In this document: positions 37,898 to 48,731 of the stretch, one piece after another
Numbering within the stretch: the stretch's first letter is position 1
Layout: every line of letters begins with the position of its first letter
Assembly: GCA_029907315.1 (NCBI GenBank)
Contig: JARYME010000007.1
Span: forward strand, 1-50,863
Length of the DNA: 50,863 nt
Direction of reading: 5' to 3'
Source: Armatimonadota bacterium
Lineage (GTDB): Bacteria; Armatimonadota; UBA5829
Program-made: the position numbers and the translations under genes
Notes under the pieces: generated by a model
The model's database searches: none
What the model was told of the DNA's origin: nothing
The model's input: the letters and a program-made list of their open reading frames with translations, nothing else

Positions 37898-37936
37898 AGC
37901 CGGCGCCGGCAGAGCTTGTGTGCTCAGGCGCCGGCT
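37898..37936 (+). terminator. GC-rich hairpin, possible weak terminator or attenuator
   Basis: AGCCGGCGCC ... GGCGCCGGCT perfect 10-bp inverted repeat, 19-nt loop, no clear T tract. Confidence 0.4.
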
Positions 37937-37964
37937 ACTTTGTCCGTTGCAGGTGAGAGTGGGG

Positions 37965-39290
37965 ATGTTCAGAGTCATTTTGGCATTTCTGCTAGCTGGT
38001 TCACTATCGTGTAGAGCAGATGCCGCTTTCTGGAGCGTTGAGTTGGCATACGACGGCGGATCTGGGGCAGGAGACTGTTCTCTTGCTCTGGACCACCAAG
38101 GCGTGCCTCACATTACTTACACCGCTGACGGCGTGCTCTACCATGCTGTGCGAACGCTTACTGGATGGACAGCAGAACCAATTCAAACTGTGGGCTATTG
38201 GGGAGGCCTCTCCTCGATAGCGTTTGATACAGCGAACCGCCCATGCGCGGCGTTCGTCGACAGTACCGATTCGGTTACGAATTACTTGTGCTTTGCGCGC
38301 AAGGGTGCTGCGTGGTCAACTGAGCGGGTCGCCGACATCGGCTGGTGGGCTGATCACGTCTCGCTTGCTGTAAGTCCCACGTCCCAGCCGTGTATTGCCT
38401 TCTGCCGGACAGTTGGTGCGGATGTTTTTGTGAGCTTAGCGCGGCGCTTGGGAGCGGACCAATGGTCGATAGAAAACATAGCGGTAGTCGGTTCGGTAAC
38501 TGGGCCTTCAGTTGCCTTTACGGATTCCGGGACCGCGTATGTTGCGTTTGTCGATTCCGACTCCGGCCTGCTCAAAATCGCTCGAAATGATGGCTATGGG
38601 TGGACAATCGTCGCCGTCGACGGCGGCAGTGGGCAGTTCGCGGTTTCTTATCCTTCGCTCGGGATATCTCCGAGCGGGAACCCTGTTGTGGCATATTTTC
38701 TCTCCAGCGAGTCGGGCTCCGTGCTGAAACTGGCGGTCTACACTGGTTCTTCTTGGGAAAAACAAACGATCGCCCAGTTCACTGTGCCTGTCTACTTCGC
38801 GCATTGTGCCGCATTGGTAACTCCCTCCGGTTTGCCACTTGTTGTTTATCAGGACCCGTCCAGCAGTTGTCTGAAAGCGGCTTGGAAGATAGGACCGATA
38901 TGGGCTACAGAGGAGATAGATTCTGCTCCGATGAGCGGGGGAAGACCTTGCATTCGATACGGCGGCACTGACTTGTATTTGTGCTACTTCGACGGCTTGG
39001 AATTCAACGTCAAACTGGCACGTGCAAGTGTACCGCTCACCGTCCAGCAGGCGAAGTCCTTTGCTGATGGCAGCCCCGTCGAGATATCTTGGCTCGTCGC
39101 CTCTGCGGGTTCACAAGATTTTGCCAATGCAGTCTACGTTCAATCTGTAGACAGAACCGGCGGGCTGAAGCTTCGTTTTACTTCTGCCCAACCGGCGGTT
39201 TCGCGAGGCGATATGTTGGACGTTAAGGGCGTTATTACTACGATCGACGGGGAACGCACAATTGTAGACCCCGTTGTGAGAGTTTACTAG
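37965..39290 (+). CDS. secreted beta-propeller-like repeat protein, unknown function
   Basis: Signal peptide MFRVILAFLLAGSLSCRADA; recurring (S/D)xxxxPxxAFxDS/YxxxGxPHIxY blades. Confidence 0.65.
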   Translation: MFRVILAFLLAGSLSCRADAAFWSVELAYDGGSGAGDCSLALDHQGVPHITYTADGVLYHAVRTLTGWTAEPIQTVGYWGGLSSIAFDTANRPCAAFVDSTDSVTNYLCFARKGAAWSTERVADIGWWADHVSLAVSPTSQPCIAFCRTVGADVFVSLARRLGADQWSIENIAVVGSVTGPSVAFTDSGTAYVAFVDSDSGLLKIARNDGYGWTIVAVDGGSGQFAVSYPSLGISPSGNPVVAYFLSSESGSVLKLAVYTGSSWEKQTIAQFTVPVYFAHCAALVTPSGLPLVVYQDPSSSCLKAAWKIGPIWATEEIDSAPMSGGRPCIRYGGTDLYLCYFDGLEFNVKLARASVPLTVQQAKSFADGSPVEISWLVASAGSQDFANAVYVQSVDRTGGLKLRFTSAQPAVSRGDMLDVKGVITTIDGERTIVDPVVRVY

Positions 39291-39386
39291 GAACTTGCTG
39301 TGGTTTGCCTGCCACCGTTGGGTCTTGAGCCTTCTCCGAAGAAATATCGCTGCTGCGAAGGGTTTTAGGCACGTCTCGTCTAATGA

Positions 39387-39941
<555 letters not shown>

Positions 39942-39976
39942 TATTCGGTTGGGGGCTTGCGTCGGCTTAATGCCAA

Positions 39977-41509
39977 TTACGCTTCCAACATTTCGCCACC
40001 AACAACGGTAGCTTGCACTTGGGTTTCGCTGATCGCTTCCGGCTCGACGGCAAAGATGTCTTGAGAAATTACCGTGAAGTCGGCGTACTTGCCGACTTCA
40101 AGCGAGCCGGCAAAGCGCTCGCTATGCCCGGCGTAAGCGCTGCCCAAACTGTAAGCTCGCACTGTTTCTTCGGCGGTCAGGCATTCCGCGGCGCTGAACG
40201 GTTCCCTGTTTACTGCTCTGTGAATCAGCTCCACGGCGTCAAGCCTTTCGACAGGACAGTCGGATCCCATTGCAAGCGCCACGCCCGTGGCAAGCATAGT
40301 CTTGAACGGGTAGCACCACCTATACCTTTCCTCGCCTACTCGCTCTCGAGTCCAGAAGTCCGTAATTACGAACTGCGGCTGGACCACCGCGACTACTGCT
40401 AAGCGTGCCATTTCATTAATCAAATCCGGCGCAAGAACCGACGCGTGCTCTATTCGGTGCCTAAGGTAGTTGCCGTCGTTGCCGAATGCCGCTGCTTTTG
40501 CTATTCCCCGAAGGGCGGTCTCTACGGCAAGATCGCCGATGGCGTGTATTGCTGCTTGAAATCCTCGAGATTGGATTTCTCTCAAGATATCGGCCAGTTC
40601 GGTGTCGCTGCGGAAGAGCACACCCGTGTTGTCTGGGTCGTCGGCATACGGCTCCTTCAGGGCTGCTGTTCGTGCTCCCATCGAGCCGTCCATGAATATC
40701 TTCAACGGACCTATGCGGAACAAATCATCACCGGAGCGCGGTTTGAGGCTCTGCTCTTCCAAATAATCCGCCATACTGTAAGGACAGCATACCGTCAGCC
40801 TTATAGGAAGTTGTCCGCCTGCGCGCAGCGTCAACAGAGCTTCCAGTTCTTCCCTAGATGTCACCATGCAGTGGACGCCGGTCAATCCTGCTCGTCTGGC
40901 CTGATGCATTGCCCAAAGTGCCGCTTCGCTGATCTGTTCGGGGGTAGGGTCTGGTATCTGCCGCCAAATAAGGTCTGCCGAATCTTCAACAAGGATTCCT
41001 GTTTTCAGTTGTTCTTGGCCCAGATGTTCCTGCGCTAGGGCGAGCGCTGCGGAGTTGACAACAACTGCATGAAGGCAGACCCGCGAGATCATAATCGGCA
41101 CTTCTTCGCTGACTTCGTCCAGGTCGTCCTTTGTGGGCCATCTGCCTTCCGCGAAAAGCTCTTGGTCGAACCTGTGGCCCAGGAGCCAGGCTTCGTGCGG
41201 GTGCTCCCGCCGAAACTTGCGCAGTCTGTCTTGGACCTCTGCGATAGACGTGCATCCCGTAAGGTCGACGGAACGGGTCGCTTCGATTCCGTAGTGAATC
41301 AGGTGATTGTGGGCGTCGATTAGACCGGGGATTACAGTGCGGCCGCCTAGGTCGATGCGTCTTGTTTCAGACTCGATTAGGGGTGCCGTCTCTGCTTCGG
41401 AGCCTACTGCGATAATCTTGCCGTCCTTGACGGCGAGGCTGGTGAATCTGGTGCCGGATTTGTCGAGTGTATACCCGTTGCAGTTTTCAAAAACGATATC
41501 AGCAGCCAA
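39977..41509 (-). CDS. YtcJ-like metal-dependent amidohydrolase
   Basis: VIPGLIDAHNHLIHYG, HAIGDLAVETAL, HRIEHASVL, AMGSDCPVERLDAVELIHRAVNR; TTG start 41509 after GGAGGTG. Confidence 0.88.
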   Translation of the reverse strand: MAADIVFENCNGYTLDKSGTRFTSLAVKDGKIIAVGSEAETAPLIESETRRIDLGGRTVIPGLIDAHNHLIHYGIEATRSVDLTGCTSIAEVQDRLRKFRREHPHEAWLLGHRFDQELFAEGRWPTKDDLDEVSEEVPIMISRVCLHAVVVNSAALALAQEHLGQEQLKTGILVEDSADLIWRQIPDPTPEQISEAALWAMHQARRAGLTGVHCMVTSREELEALLTLRAGGQLPIRLTVCCPYSMADYLEEQSLKPRSGDDLFRIGPLKIFMDGSMGARTAALKEPYADDPDNTGVLFRSDTELADILREIQSRGFQAAIHAIGDLAVETALRGIAKAAAFGNDGNYLRHRIEHASVLAPDLINEMARLAVVAVVQPQFVITDFWTRERVGEERYRWCYPFKTMLATGVALAMGSDCPVERLDAVELIHRAVNREPFSAAECLTAEETVRAYSLGSAYAGHSERFAGSLEVGKYADFTVISQDIFAVEPEAISETQVQATVVGGEMLEA

Positions 41510-41781
41510 TATTGTGCTTTCACCTCCTAGCCGGTGTGTCGAGGAGTATACTGGGTGAAACGCGACTTCCTCAGGGTTCGGTGCCGCTGTTGCAATAGTG
41601 TACACGATATCGGGAATTGGTTGGAATGCGGCTCCCACTTCATCGGTTTGCTCGTGCAGGGAAATCCTGGCGAGCGCTCTAAGTAGAACTACAGGATGAC
41701 GCGCAATAACATGCTGCGCGCTCGGGGCGGCTTCTGCGCAGATGACCGCCCAAGCAAGTTGGGTTGCCAAGGAGTTGTACT

Positions 41782-43149
41782 GTGGGCAAATACGATCCTT
41801 CCCGCTACCAGATCGACCTCAACGAGTGGCCCAAAATTGTTACGTCGGAGCTGCCAGGCCCCAAGAGCCGTGAGTTGCACAGTAAGGCAAAAAAATACAT
41901 ACGAGGGTTGTCTGGCCAGGTTCGACTATTCCCCGTAGTTTTTGAGAAGGGCTATGGATGTACGTTGGAAGATGTGGACGGAAACCGCTACATAGACTTC
42001 TCCTCGGGCATCTATGTAACCACGCTCGGACACTGTCATCCTAAAGTGTCAGAGGCCGTTGCAAAGGCGGCAAATACATTGATGAACGCCCACGACTTCA
42101 CCACACCCATCAAGGTGCGCCTGCTTGAGAAAATGATGGAAGTCTTGCCGGGTGATCTGAAGGGTGTGCAGCTGTACGACAGCGGAACAACCGCCGTAGA
42201 AGCCGGTCTTCGAACCTGCAGAGCGGCGACTGGCCGATATGAATTTATTTCGTGCTTCCGGGACTTTCACGGCAAGACGGGTCACGCTGTCAGCCTCGCG
42301 AACATGACCAAGCTCAGCGGCGCAGGGCGTGCGCAGGGCTTCTATATGGTACCCAGACCTGATACCTATAGACCGTGGTGGACGCGTGCCGACGGCTCCC
42401 TTGACACTGAAAAGTATCTCGAGTTCTACGATGACTTCATCAAGAACGCTACCACAAACCAGGTTGCCGCATTCGTGCTCGAACCCATCCAAGGATGGGC
42501 TGGGTCCATAATGCCTCCCGACGATTTCTTCCCCAAGCTCTCGCGCTTCTGCAAAGAACGCGGCATCTTGTTAATGGCTGACGAGGTCTTGACGGGGTGG
42601 GGCCGAACCGGCAAATGGCTTTGCATGGAGCACTGGGGGGTAGTTCCAGACGTGGTTACCCTAGGCAAAGGTTTTGGCAACGGCTTTCCTGTCACCGCGA
42701 TGGTCGTCAGAGAGGAATATGCTGATGCAGTCGATCAAATAAGTGCGTCCACCAGCTACGGTGGCAATCCGATGGCTTGTGCTGCTGCACTGGCTTCCAT
42801 CGAGGTTATCCAAGAGGAGGGGCTGCTGGAACACGCCCTGGAGCTTGAGGAACTTTTCCGCAAGAAAATGGCTGACTGGCCTTCCAAATATGCTATCGTT
42901 GGTGACTGTCGGGTTAAAGGTTGCCTTATGGGCGTGGAGTTGGTCAAGGACAAAGTCACCAAGGAGCCATTTGACGAGGCAGGCAAGTTGGTCTATCAAA
43001 CGGCGTTCAGGAAAGGCCTCGCTTGGATACCGGCAGGACACATACTTCGAATGAGCCCGCCGATTATCATGCCCAATGAAGTGGCGGCCAAAGCAATGGA
43101 CATAATCGAAGAATCGATTGCGGAAGTTCAAAAGCAGCTGGGATACTAG
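41782..43149 (+). CDS. PLP-dependent class III aminotransferase
   Basis: DVDGNRYIDFSSGIYVTTLGHCHPKV, LLMADEVLTGWGRTGKW, VTLGKGFGNGFPVTAMV; GTG 41782 after AGGAG. Confidence 0.93.
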   Translation: MGKYDPSRYQIDLNEWPKIVTSELPGPKSRELHSKAKKYIRGLSGQVRLFPVVFEKGYGCTLEDVDGNRYIDFSSGIYVTTLGHCHPKVSEAVAKAANTLMNAHDFTTPIKVRLLEKMMEVLPGDLKGVQLYDSGTTAVEAGLRTCRAATGRYEFISCFRDFHGKTGHAVSLANMTKLSGAGRAQGFYMVPRPDTYRPWWTRADGSLDTEKYLEFYDDFIKNATTNQVAAFVLEPIQGWAGSIMPPDDFFPKLSRFCKERGILLMADEVLTGWGRTGKWLCMEHWGVVPDVVTLGKGFGNGFPVTAMVVREEYADAVDQISASTSYGGNPMACAAALASIEVIQEEGLLEHALELEELFRKKMADWPSKYAIVGDCRVKGCLMGVELVKDKVTKEPFDEAGKLVYQTAFRKGLAWIPAGHILRMSPPIIMPNEVAAKAMDIIEESIAEVQKQLGY

Positions 43150-43166
43150 GGGTCGATGGATAAAAA

Positions 43167-44318
43167 GTGGAGGTAGTGCGCTTTGGCATAATCGGATGCG
43201 GTTTGATGGGCCGAGAGTTTGCAAGTGCAGCGGCTAGATGGTTGCACCTTGTCGACATCGATGTCCGGCCGGAGATTGTTGCTGTGTGCGATACCGATTC
43301 GGCTGCGCTGGACTGGTTCCGAGAACACGTTCCCACTGTCAAACTGTGTACGCTCGATTACAAAGAACTCTTGGCGCAGGAATCGGTCGATGCAGTCTAC
43401 TGCGCGGTGCCACACAACGTTCACCAGCAGATATACGTCGACACCATCAATGCCGGCAAACACTTAATGGGCGAAAAGCCTTTCGGCATTGATAAAGCAG
43501 CCAACGACGCAATCATGGAAGCTATCTGCGCGAACCCTGGGGTATTTGTGCGCTGCTCTTCGGAGTTTCCTTTCGTGCCTGCTATGCAACGTCTCTGCGA
43601 TATGATCGAGCGGCACGAATTCGGCGATATCATCGCGGTCAACACGGGGTTCCTGCACTCAAGTGACTTGGATCCCGATAAACCCATCAACTGGAAGCGA
43701 ATGTCTGCGTACAATGGTGAATACGGCGTTATGGGGGACCTCGGTATGCATGCGTGCCACGTGCCGTTTCGTGCCGGCTGGACTCCCGTGAACGTAAGAG
43801 CTGTTCTATCGAACCTCGTTCCTACGAGGCCTGACAAACAGGGTAACCTTGTACCGTGCGATACATGGGACAACGCGACGCTCTTGTGTGAGGCCGTGGA
43901 TTCCGAAAGCGGCAGAACATTTCCCTGGACCGTCCGGCTGTTCCGCATTGCGCCAGGTGAAAAGGACACCTGGTACTGTGAAGTTTACGGCATGCGCAAG
44001 TCTGCTCGCTATTCCTCTAAGAACACGAATTTGATCGAGATACTAGACTATTCCAAGGGTGGCGAACAGGCTTGGCAGCACATCGACATGGGTCACGAAA
44101 CGGCGTTCAAGACAATCACTGGGTCGATTTTCGAGTTCGGCTTCAGTGACGCCGTGCTTCAAATGTGGGCTGCGTTTCTATACGAGTTGGTGCATGGGAA
44201 ACCGCTGAAGAAGTTTGCGGGCTGCGTGACGCCGGAAGAGACGGCTCTCAGTCACCGGTTGTTTACGGCGGCGCTTCAGTCGCACCGCGAGGGCAAGACA
44301 GTCGCAATTGACTTGTAG
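43167..44318 (+). CDS. Gfo/Idh/MocA family oxidoreductase
   Basis: FGIIGCGLMGREFASAAAR, GKHLMGEKPFGID, GDLGMHACHVPF. Confidence 0.92.
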   Translation: MEVVRFGIIGCGLMGREFASAAARWLHLVDIDVRPEIVAVCDTDSAALDWFREHVPTVKLCTLDYKELLAQESVDAVYCAVPHNVHQQIYVDTINAGKHLMGEKPFGIDKAANDAIMEAICANPGVFVRCSSEFPFVPAMQRLCDMIERHEFGDIIAVNTGFLHSSDLDPDKPINWKRMSAYNGEYGVMGDLGMHACHVPFRAGWTPVNVRAVLSNLVPTRPDKQGNLVPCDTWDNATLLCEAVDSESGRTFPWTVRLFRIAPGEKDTWYCEVYGMRKSARYSSKNTNLIEILDYSKGGEQAWQHIDMGHETAFKTITGSIFEFGFSDAVLQMWAAFLYELVHGKPLKKFAGCVTPEETALSHRLFTAALQSHREGKTVAIDL

Positions 44319-44362
44319 CAATCCTGGCGTTAGGCACGAGGATTGAAAGGGAATTGAGGGAT

Positions 44363-45751
44363 ATGAGACAGCCAAAGGTCGGTTTGTTACCTTTTTACCT
44401 TGAGCTTTACGACCGTGCAATGCCGGAGGTCCGACTGCGCATCGATGAGTTTCGAAGCACTATTTCGACGGAACTCAGCCGACGCGGACTTGATGTCATC
44501 GATGTACCGGTGTGCCGGACAAAGCTTGAGTTTGCAAGGGCAGTAAAAACCATCGAGAACTCCGGCGCCGATGCCATCGTTACGCTGCACCTGGCTTATT
44601 CGCCGTCTCTGGAGTCTGAAGAGGCTCTTGCGCTCACCGACCTTCCGATCATCGTGCTGGACACTACTCCTAGCTTTGACTACGGGCCTGAGACCGACCC
44701 CGACCTGTTGATGTACAACCACGGAATACACGGCGTGCAGGATATGTGCAACCTGCTTATCCGCAACGGCAAGCGCTTTTGGATTGAGGTGGGTCATTGG
44801 CAGCACTCCGATGTATTGGACCGCGTGGCAGCTTCTGCAAGGTCGGCCCGCATGGCCTCGGCGATGCGTACAGTCAGGGTGGGAAGAATCGGTGAGCCAT
44901 TTGCCGGTATGGGCGACTTCCTGGTTGATCCCACAGAACTGGGAGAAACTATCGGGGTGACGGTGGTCACGTCGGATTGTCGGGAACTCGCTCGCTTCCT
45001 GCCGGGGCCTGATTCGCCGGAAGTCGCAGCAGAACTCGAAAGGGACCATCGCTTGTTTGCGGGTGAAGCCTTGGGCTCGGAAGCACATCTTCGGAGTATC
45101 CGTGCCGGGCTCGCTGTGCGGCGGTGGCTGGAGGAACAGAATCTTTCAGCTTTTAGTATGAACTTCCTTGCCTTTGACAGAGCTAGCGGTATCGATGTAG
45201 TACCGTTCCTCGAGGCAAGCAAAGCCATGACCCGGGGAATTGGCTATGCCGGTGAGGGAGACGTCCTGACAGCTGCGCTGGGTACCGCAATTGCGTCCGT
45301 GTATCGGGACGTGACTTTCACAGAAATGTTCTGTCCGGATTGGCAGTCAAATCGCATATTCGTAAGTCATATGGGAGAGGTCAACCTCAATCTCCTTGCA
45401 GGCAAACCTATATTGCGCGAAATGCCTTTTCCATGGGCAGAAGTGGAGAATCCGGTTATCGCTGTCGGGCGACTCCGTGGCGGAAAAGCTGTTTTTGTGG
45501 ATCTTGCACCCATTGCAGATAGGTCTTTTTCCCTTATCGTCAGCGACGTGCAAGTCGTCGATGTGCAGGGTCCGGACAGGATGGAGGACTCCGTGCACGG
45601 ATGGTTTACGCCCCCTGTGCCGATTACCGATTTTCTTGCTGCTTACAGCAAGGCCGGCGGCACGCATCATGCCGTCCTAGTGTACGGCGATGTTGCGCAT
45701 GAGATTATCAGGTTCGGCGAGATGATGGGTTGGAACGTGGTCCGGATATAA
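44363..45751 (+). CDS. L-fucose/L-arabinose isomerase-like sugar isomerase family protein
   Basis: ADAIVTLHLAYSPSLESEEALALTDLPIIVLDTTPS; C-terminal AAGGTHHAVLVYG-like KAGGTHHAVLVYGD; GMGDFLVD. Confidence 0.78.
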   Translation: MRQPKVGLLPFYLELYDRAMPEVRLRIDEFRSTISTELSRRGLDVIDVPVCRTKLEFARAVKTIENSGADAIVTLHLAYSPSLESEEALALTDLPIIVLDTTPSFDYGPETDPDLLMYNHGIHGVQDMCNLLIRNGKRFWIEVGHWQHSDVLDRVAASARSARMASAMRTVRVGRIGEPFAGMGDFLVDPTELGETIGVTVVTSDCRELARFLPGPDSPEVAAELERDHRLFAGEALGSEAHLRSIRAGLAVRRWLEEQNLSAFSMNFLAFDRASGIDVVPFLEASKAMTRGIGYAGEGDVLTAALGTAIASVYRDVTFTEMFCPDWQSNRIFVSHMGEVNLNLLAGKPILREMPFPWAEVENPVIAVGRLRGGKAVFVDLAPIADRSFSLIVSDVQVVDVQGPDRMEDSVHGWFTPPVPITDFLAAYSKAGGTHHAVLVYGDVAHEIIRFGEMMGWNVVRI

Positions 45752-45811
45752 GGGTCGGCTTTTGGTGCGTCGCTGGTTGGTCCGACATTTTTTCTTAGAG
45801 GTAGTTGCTTA

Positions 45812-46627
45812 ATGACGGGAAGGGATATCCGCTTAAATAAGTTGTTTTCCGGTGGCGAGAATGCCGTTGTCGTGGCAGTCGATCACGGTGAGTTTGACGG
45901 ACCCATCCCCGGGATGGTCGACCTACGGGAGACTGTCAGACAGATAGATCCGTGCGTCGACGCAATCCTGATTTCTCCCGGTATGTTGGCACACTGCGGT
46001 CATGCCTTTGCCTATAAAGGTGCGCCGCTTGCGATAGTCCGCGTCAACTGGAGCAGTGTCTATGCATTTCACTGGAACTACAACGATGCGGAGACGGTGC
46101 AGGCGGTCGACGTGGCTGATGCAATTGCTTCCGGCGCGGATCTGGTTCTCGTATCGCTGACGCTGAAGACCGGCAGTGAGGCGCGCGACGCAGCAAATGT
46201 GGAGCTTTTCTGCCGGCTTGCGAGCCAAGCCAAGCATCTTGGGGTGCCGGTAGTTGGCGAGTTTTTCCCCGCACATTCCCAGAGCCTCACCAAAGAACAA
46301 ATGCACGACCAAGTACTCCGCGGTTGCCGCATCCTCGCCGAACTCGGCGCTGACTTGATCAAGACCTTTTACACTTACAAGTTTGACGAAGTAACTGCGG
46401 GTTGCCCTGTGCCGGTGCTCGGTCTCGGTGCTGAGAAGACACCCAAGCAGATCCAAGCCCTTGAGCTTGCGCAGAGGATTGTCGACGGCGGAGGCAGGGG
46501 AGTGGTGTTTGGCAGGAATGCTATTCAGGTGCCGGATCCAGCTGCATTCCAGCGTGCGCTTTGCGACGTAGTCAAGAAAGGGAAGGCACCGGCCGAAGCC
46601 GCTCGCGACCACGGACTCACGGACTAG
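45812..46627 (+). CDS. DeoC/LacD/DhnA-type class I aldolase
   Basis: NAVVVAVDHGEFDGPIPGMVD, ELGADLIKTFYTY (Schiff-base Lys context), GGGRGVVFGRNAIQ. Confidence 0.85.
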   Translation: MTGRDIRLNKLFSGGENAVVVAVDHGEFDGPIPGMVDLRETVRQIDPCVDAILISPGMLAHCGHAFAYKGAPLAIVRVNWSSVYAFHWNYNDAETVQAVDVADAIASGADLVLVSLTLKTGSEARDAANVELFCRLASQAKHLGVPVVGEFFPAHSQSLTKEQMHDQVLRGCRILAELGADLIKTFYTYKFDEVTAGCPVPVLGLGAEKTPKQIQALELAQRIVDGGGRGVVFGRNAIQVPDPAAFQRALCDVVKKGKAPAEAARDHGLTD

Positions 46628-46642
46628 TTCGTTCGCCTAAGG

Positions 46643-47929
46643 CTAGCTCTTGTAAACCGGGAACCTCTCGGCCAGTTCCCTCACGCGCTGGGCTATACGC
46701 TTGCGTGCATCGACATCTTCCTGCGAATCCCCCAGGTGATGCAGGCATTCGACAATCAGCTCGGCGATTATTTCCATTTCGGGCTCTTTCATCCCGCGGG
46801 TGGTGACGCATGGCGTTCCCAGGCGGATACCGCTGGTGACCGTTGCCTTTTGGCGGTCGAACGGAATCAGGTTTTTGTTCAGCACTATGCCTACTTCGTC
46901 GAGCGCTTCCTGAGCCGCCTTGCCGGTGATTCCGAGCGGGCTCAGGTCGGCAAGGATCATATGTGTATCGGTACCACCGCTTACTAGCCTGACTCCCATT
47001 CGGGCCAGTCCGTCGGCAAGAGCACGGGCATTTCTGACCACTTGCCGCTGATATTCTTTGAACGCTGGTTGCATTGCCTCTTTCAGGCAAACAGCCTTCG
47101 CCGCAATCACATGTTCCAGAGGTCCTCCTTGCAGGCCCGGGAACACGGCCCTGTCAATCGCCTGGGCATATTTCTGCTTGCACAAAATCATACCTGCGCG
47201 CGGTCCGCGGAGCGTCTTATGAGTGGTGAACGTGACTACATCACAGTGCGGTACAGGCGAGGGGTGCTCCCCGGCTGCCACCAACCCTGCGATGTGTGCC
47301 ATATCGGCGACAAGGATCGCTCCAACGCGATCGGCAATCCACCGGAATCTTTCGAAGTCTATTATGCGCGGGTATGCAGTGGCACCAGTCATTATGAGCT
47401 TGGGCTGGCATTCGACGGCTATTTTCTCAATTGCCGAATAATCGAACTGTTCGGTCTCGGGATCAACTCCGTAGAAGCAAGGCGAATATAGAATTCCCGA
47501 GAAGTTTACGTTCCTGCCGTGGGTGAGGTGCCCGCCTTGGGCAAGATCAAGCGCCATGAACCGATCGCCGGGTGACAGAAACGCGAAGTACACCGCTTGG
47601 TTCGCTTGTGATCCCGAGTGCGGCTGCACGTTGGCATGCTCCGCCCCGAAGAGCTCTTTAGCGCGTTGTATAGCAAGTTCTTCGACTTGGTCGACGTTTT
47701 CGCAGCCTCCGTAGTAGCGCTTGTGCGGATACCCCTCGGCGTATTTGTTAGTGAGCACAGAGCCTTGCGCTTCCAGAACTGCGCGGCTGGCGTAGTTCTC
47801 AGACGCTACCAGGAGGATCCTTCTGTTCTGACGCTCAATCTCTCTCGCAATAATATCCGCAACGTCGGGATCGACTTCTCTAAGCGGGGCGTTAATCCGC
47901 TCCAATGCACTCTCGCCGTTGGTCTCCAA
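46643..47929 (-). CDS. glyA: serine hydroxymethyltransferase
   Basis: [61 protein letters not shown]. Confidence 0.97.
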   Translation of the reverse strand: METNGESALERINAPLREVDPDVADIIAREIERQNRRILLVASENYASRAVLEAQGSVLTNKYAEGYPHKRYYGGCENVDQVEELAIQRAKELFGAEHANVQPHSGSQANQAVYFAFLSPGDRFMALDLAQGGHLTHGRNVNFSGILYSPCFYGVDPETEQFDYSAIEKIAVECQPKLIMTGATAYPRIIDFERFRWIADRVGAILVADMAHIAGLVAAGEHPSPVPHCDVVTFTTHKTLRGPRAGMILCKQKYAQAIDRAVFPGLQGGPLEHVIAAKAVCLKEAMQPAFKEYQRQVVRNARALADGLARMGVRLVSGGTDTHMILADLSPLGITGKAAQEALDEVGIVLNKNLIPFDRQKATVTSGIRLGTPCVTTRGMKEPEMEIIAELIVECLHHLGDSQEDVDARKRIAQRVRELAERFPVYKS

Positions 47930-47947
47930 GTTTTCTCCTCCAAGCAG

Positions 47948-48427
47948 TCACGTGCGCATTCGCCGTTCGAGGGCAGCTATCTTTTCGACTCGCTTTTCGT
48001 GTCGGGAATGAGACTCGAAACTCGTTGCCAGGAACACCATCGCTATATCGTACGCAAGCCCTTCACCAACGACTCGGCTTCCCAGGCACAGGATGTTAGC
48101 GTTATTGTGCGCTCTGGCCATCCGGGCAGAGTAGGTGTCGGAGCACGCAGCCGCGCGGATTCCTGGTATCTTGTTTGCTGCAATCGACATACCTATACCC
48201 GTGCCGCAGACAAGAACGCCGAAATCATACTCACCCGACGCGACAGCCTCGGCGACTCGACAAGCAATGTCGGGATAATCGACCGGTTCGCGTGAGAACG
48301 TTCCGAAATCTTGCAGTATGCAACCGGTGGGCTTCAGAGATTCTCTCAGAGATTCCTTAAGCGGATATCCGGCGTGGTCCGACGCCAGAGCCACCCGCAG
48401 GCCTGTCAAGTCTCCTGTCTCCGACAT
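47948..48427 (-). CDS. rpiB: ribose-5-phosphate isomerase B
   Basis: VALASDHAGYPLKESLRESL, VLVCGTGIGMSIAANKIPGIRAAACSDTYSARMARAHNNANILCLGSRVVG. Confidence 0.96.
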   Translation of the reverse strand: MSETGDLTGLRVALASDHAGYPLKESLRESLKPTGCILQDFGTFSREPVDYPDIACRVAEAVASGEYDFGVLVCGTGIGMSIAANKIPGIRAAACSDTYSARMARAHNNANILCLGSRVVGEGLAYDIAMVFLATSFESHSRHEKRVEKIAALERRMRT

Positions 48428-48478
48428 GAACTAGCTCCCTGGTTATTATAGCCGTGCCCAAACGGCGGTGTAAAGCTA

Positions 48479-48507
48479 TTGACAGGTGAATCGTGCGGAA
48501 TTAACAT
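48479..48507 (+). promoter_or_regulatory. sigma70-like promoter of tRNA-Leu
   Basis: TTGACA-17 nt-TAACAT, 16 bp upstream of the tRNA. Confidence 0.65.
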
Positions 48508-48523
48508 GATAGGTGTAGAACAC

Positions 48524-48609
48524 GGGGACGTGGCGGAATGGCAGACGCGCTTGGTTGAGGGCCAAGTGAGCATTAGCTCGTGTGAGTTCAACTCTCACCG
48601 TCCCCACCA
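48524..48609 (+). tRNA. tRNA-Leu(GAG), CCA encoded
   Basis: Acceptor GGGGACG/CGTCCCC, anticodon arm CTTGG-TTGAGGG-CCAAG, long variable arm, GTTCAACTC T-loop, ACCA. Confidence 0.95.
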
Positions 48610-48731
48610 ACATCGTATTTTGAGCGTAGTTTCAGCCGCATAACGACCGACTGGCCGCAGACAAAGGATGCACACCTGCCAGTCAGGCAACATGGTTTGA
48701 GGGTTTCCGGACGAGGAATGGGGAACCCAGA

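Noticed and set aside
47618-48295. 225-aa plus-strand ORF
   Set aside because: Antisense to glyA and rpiB, which are unambiguous.
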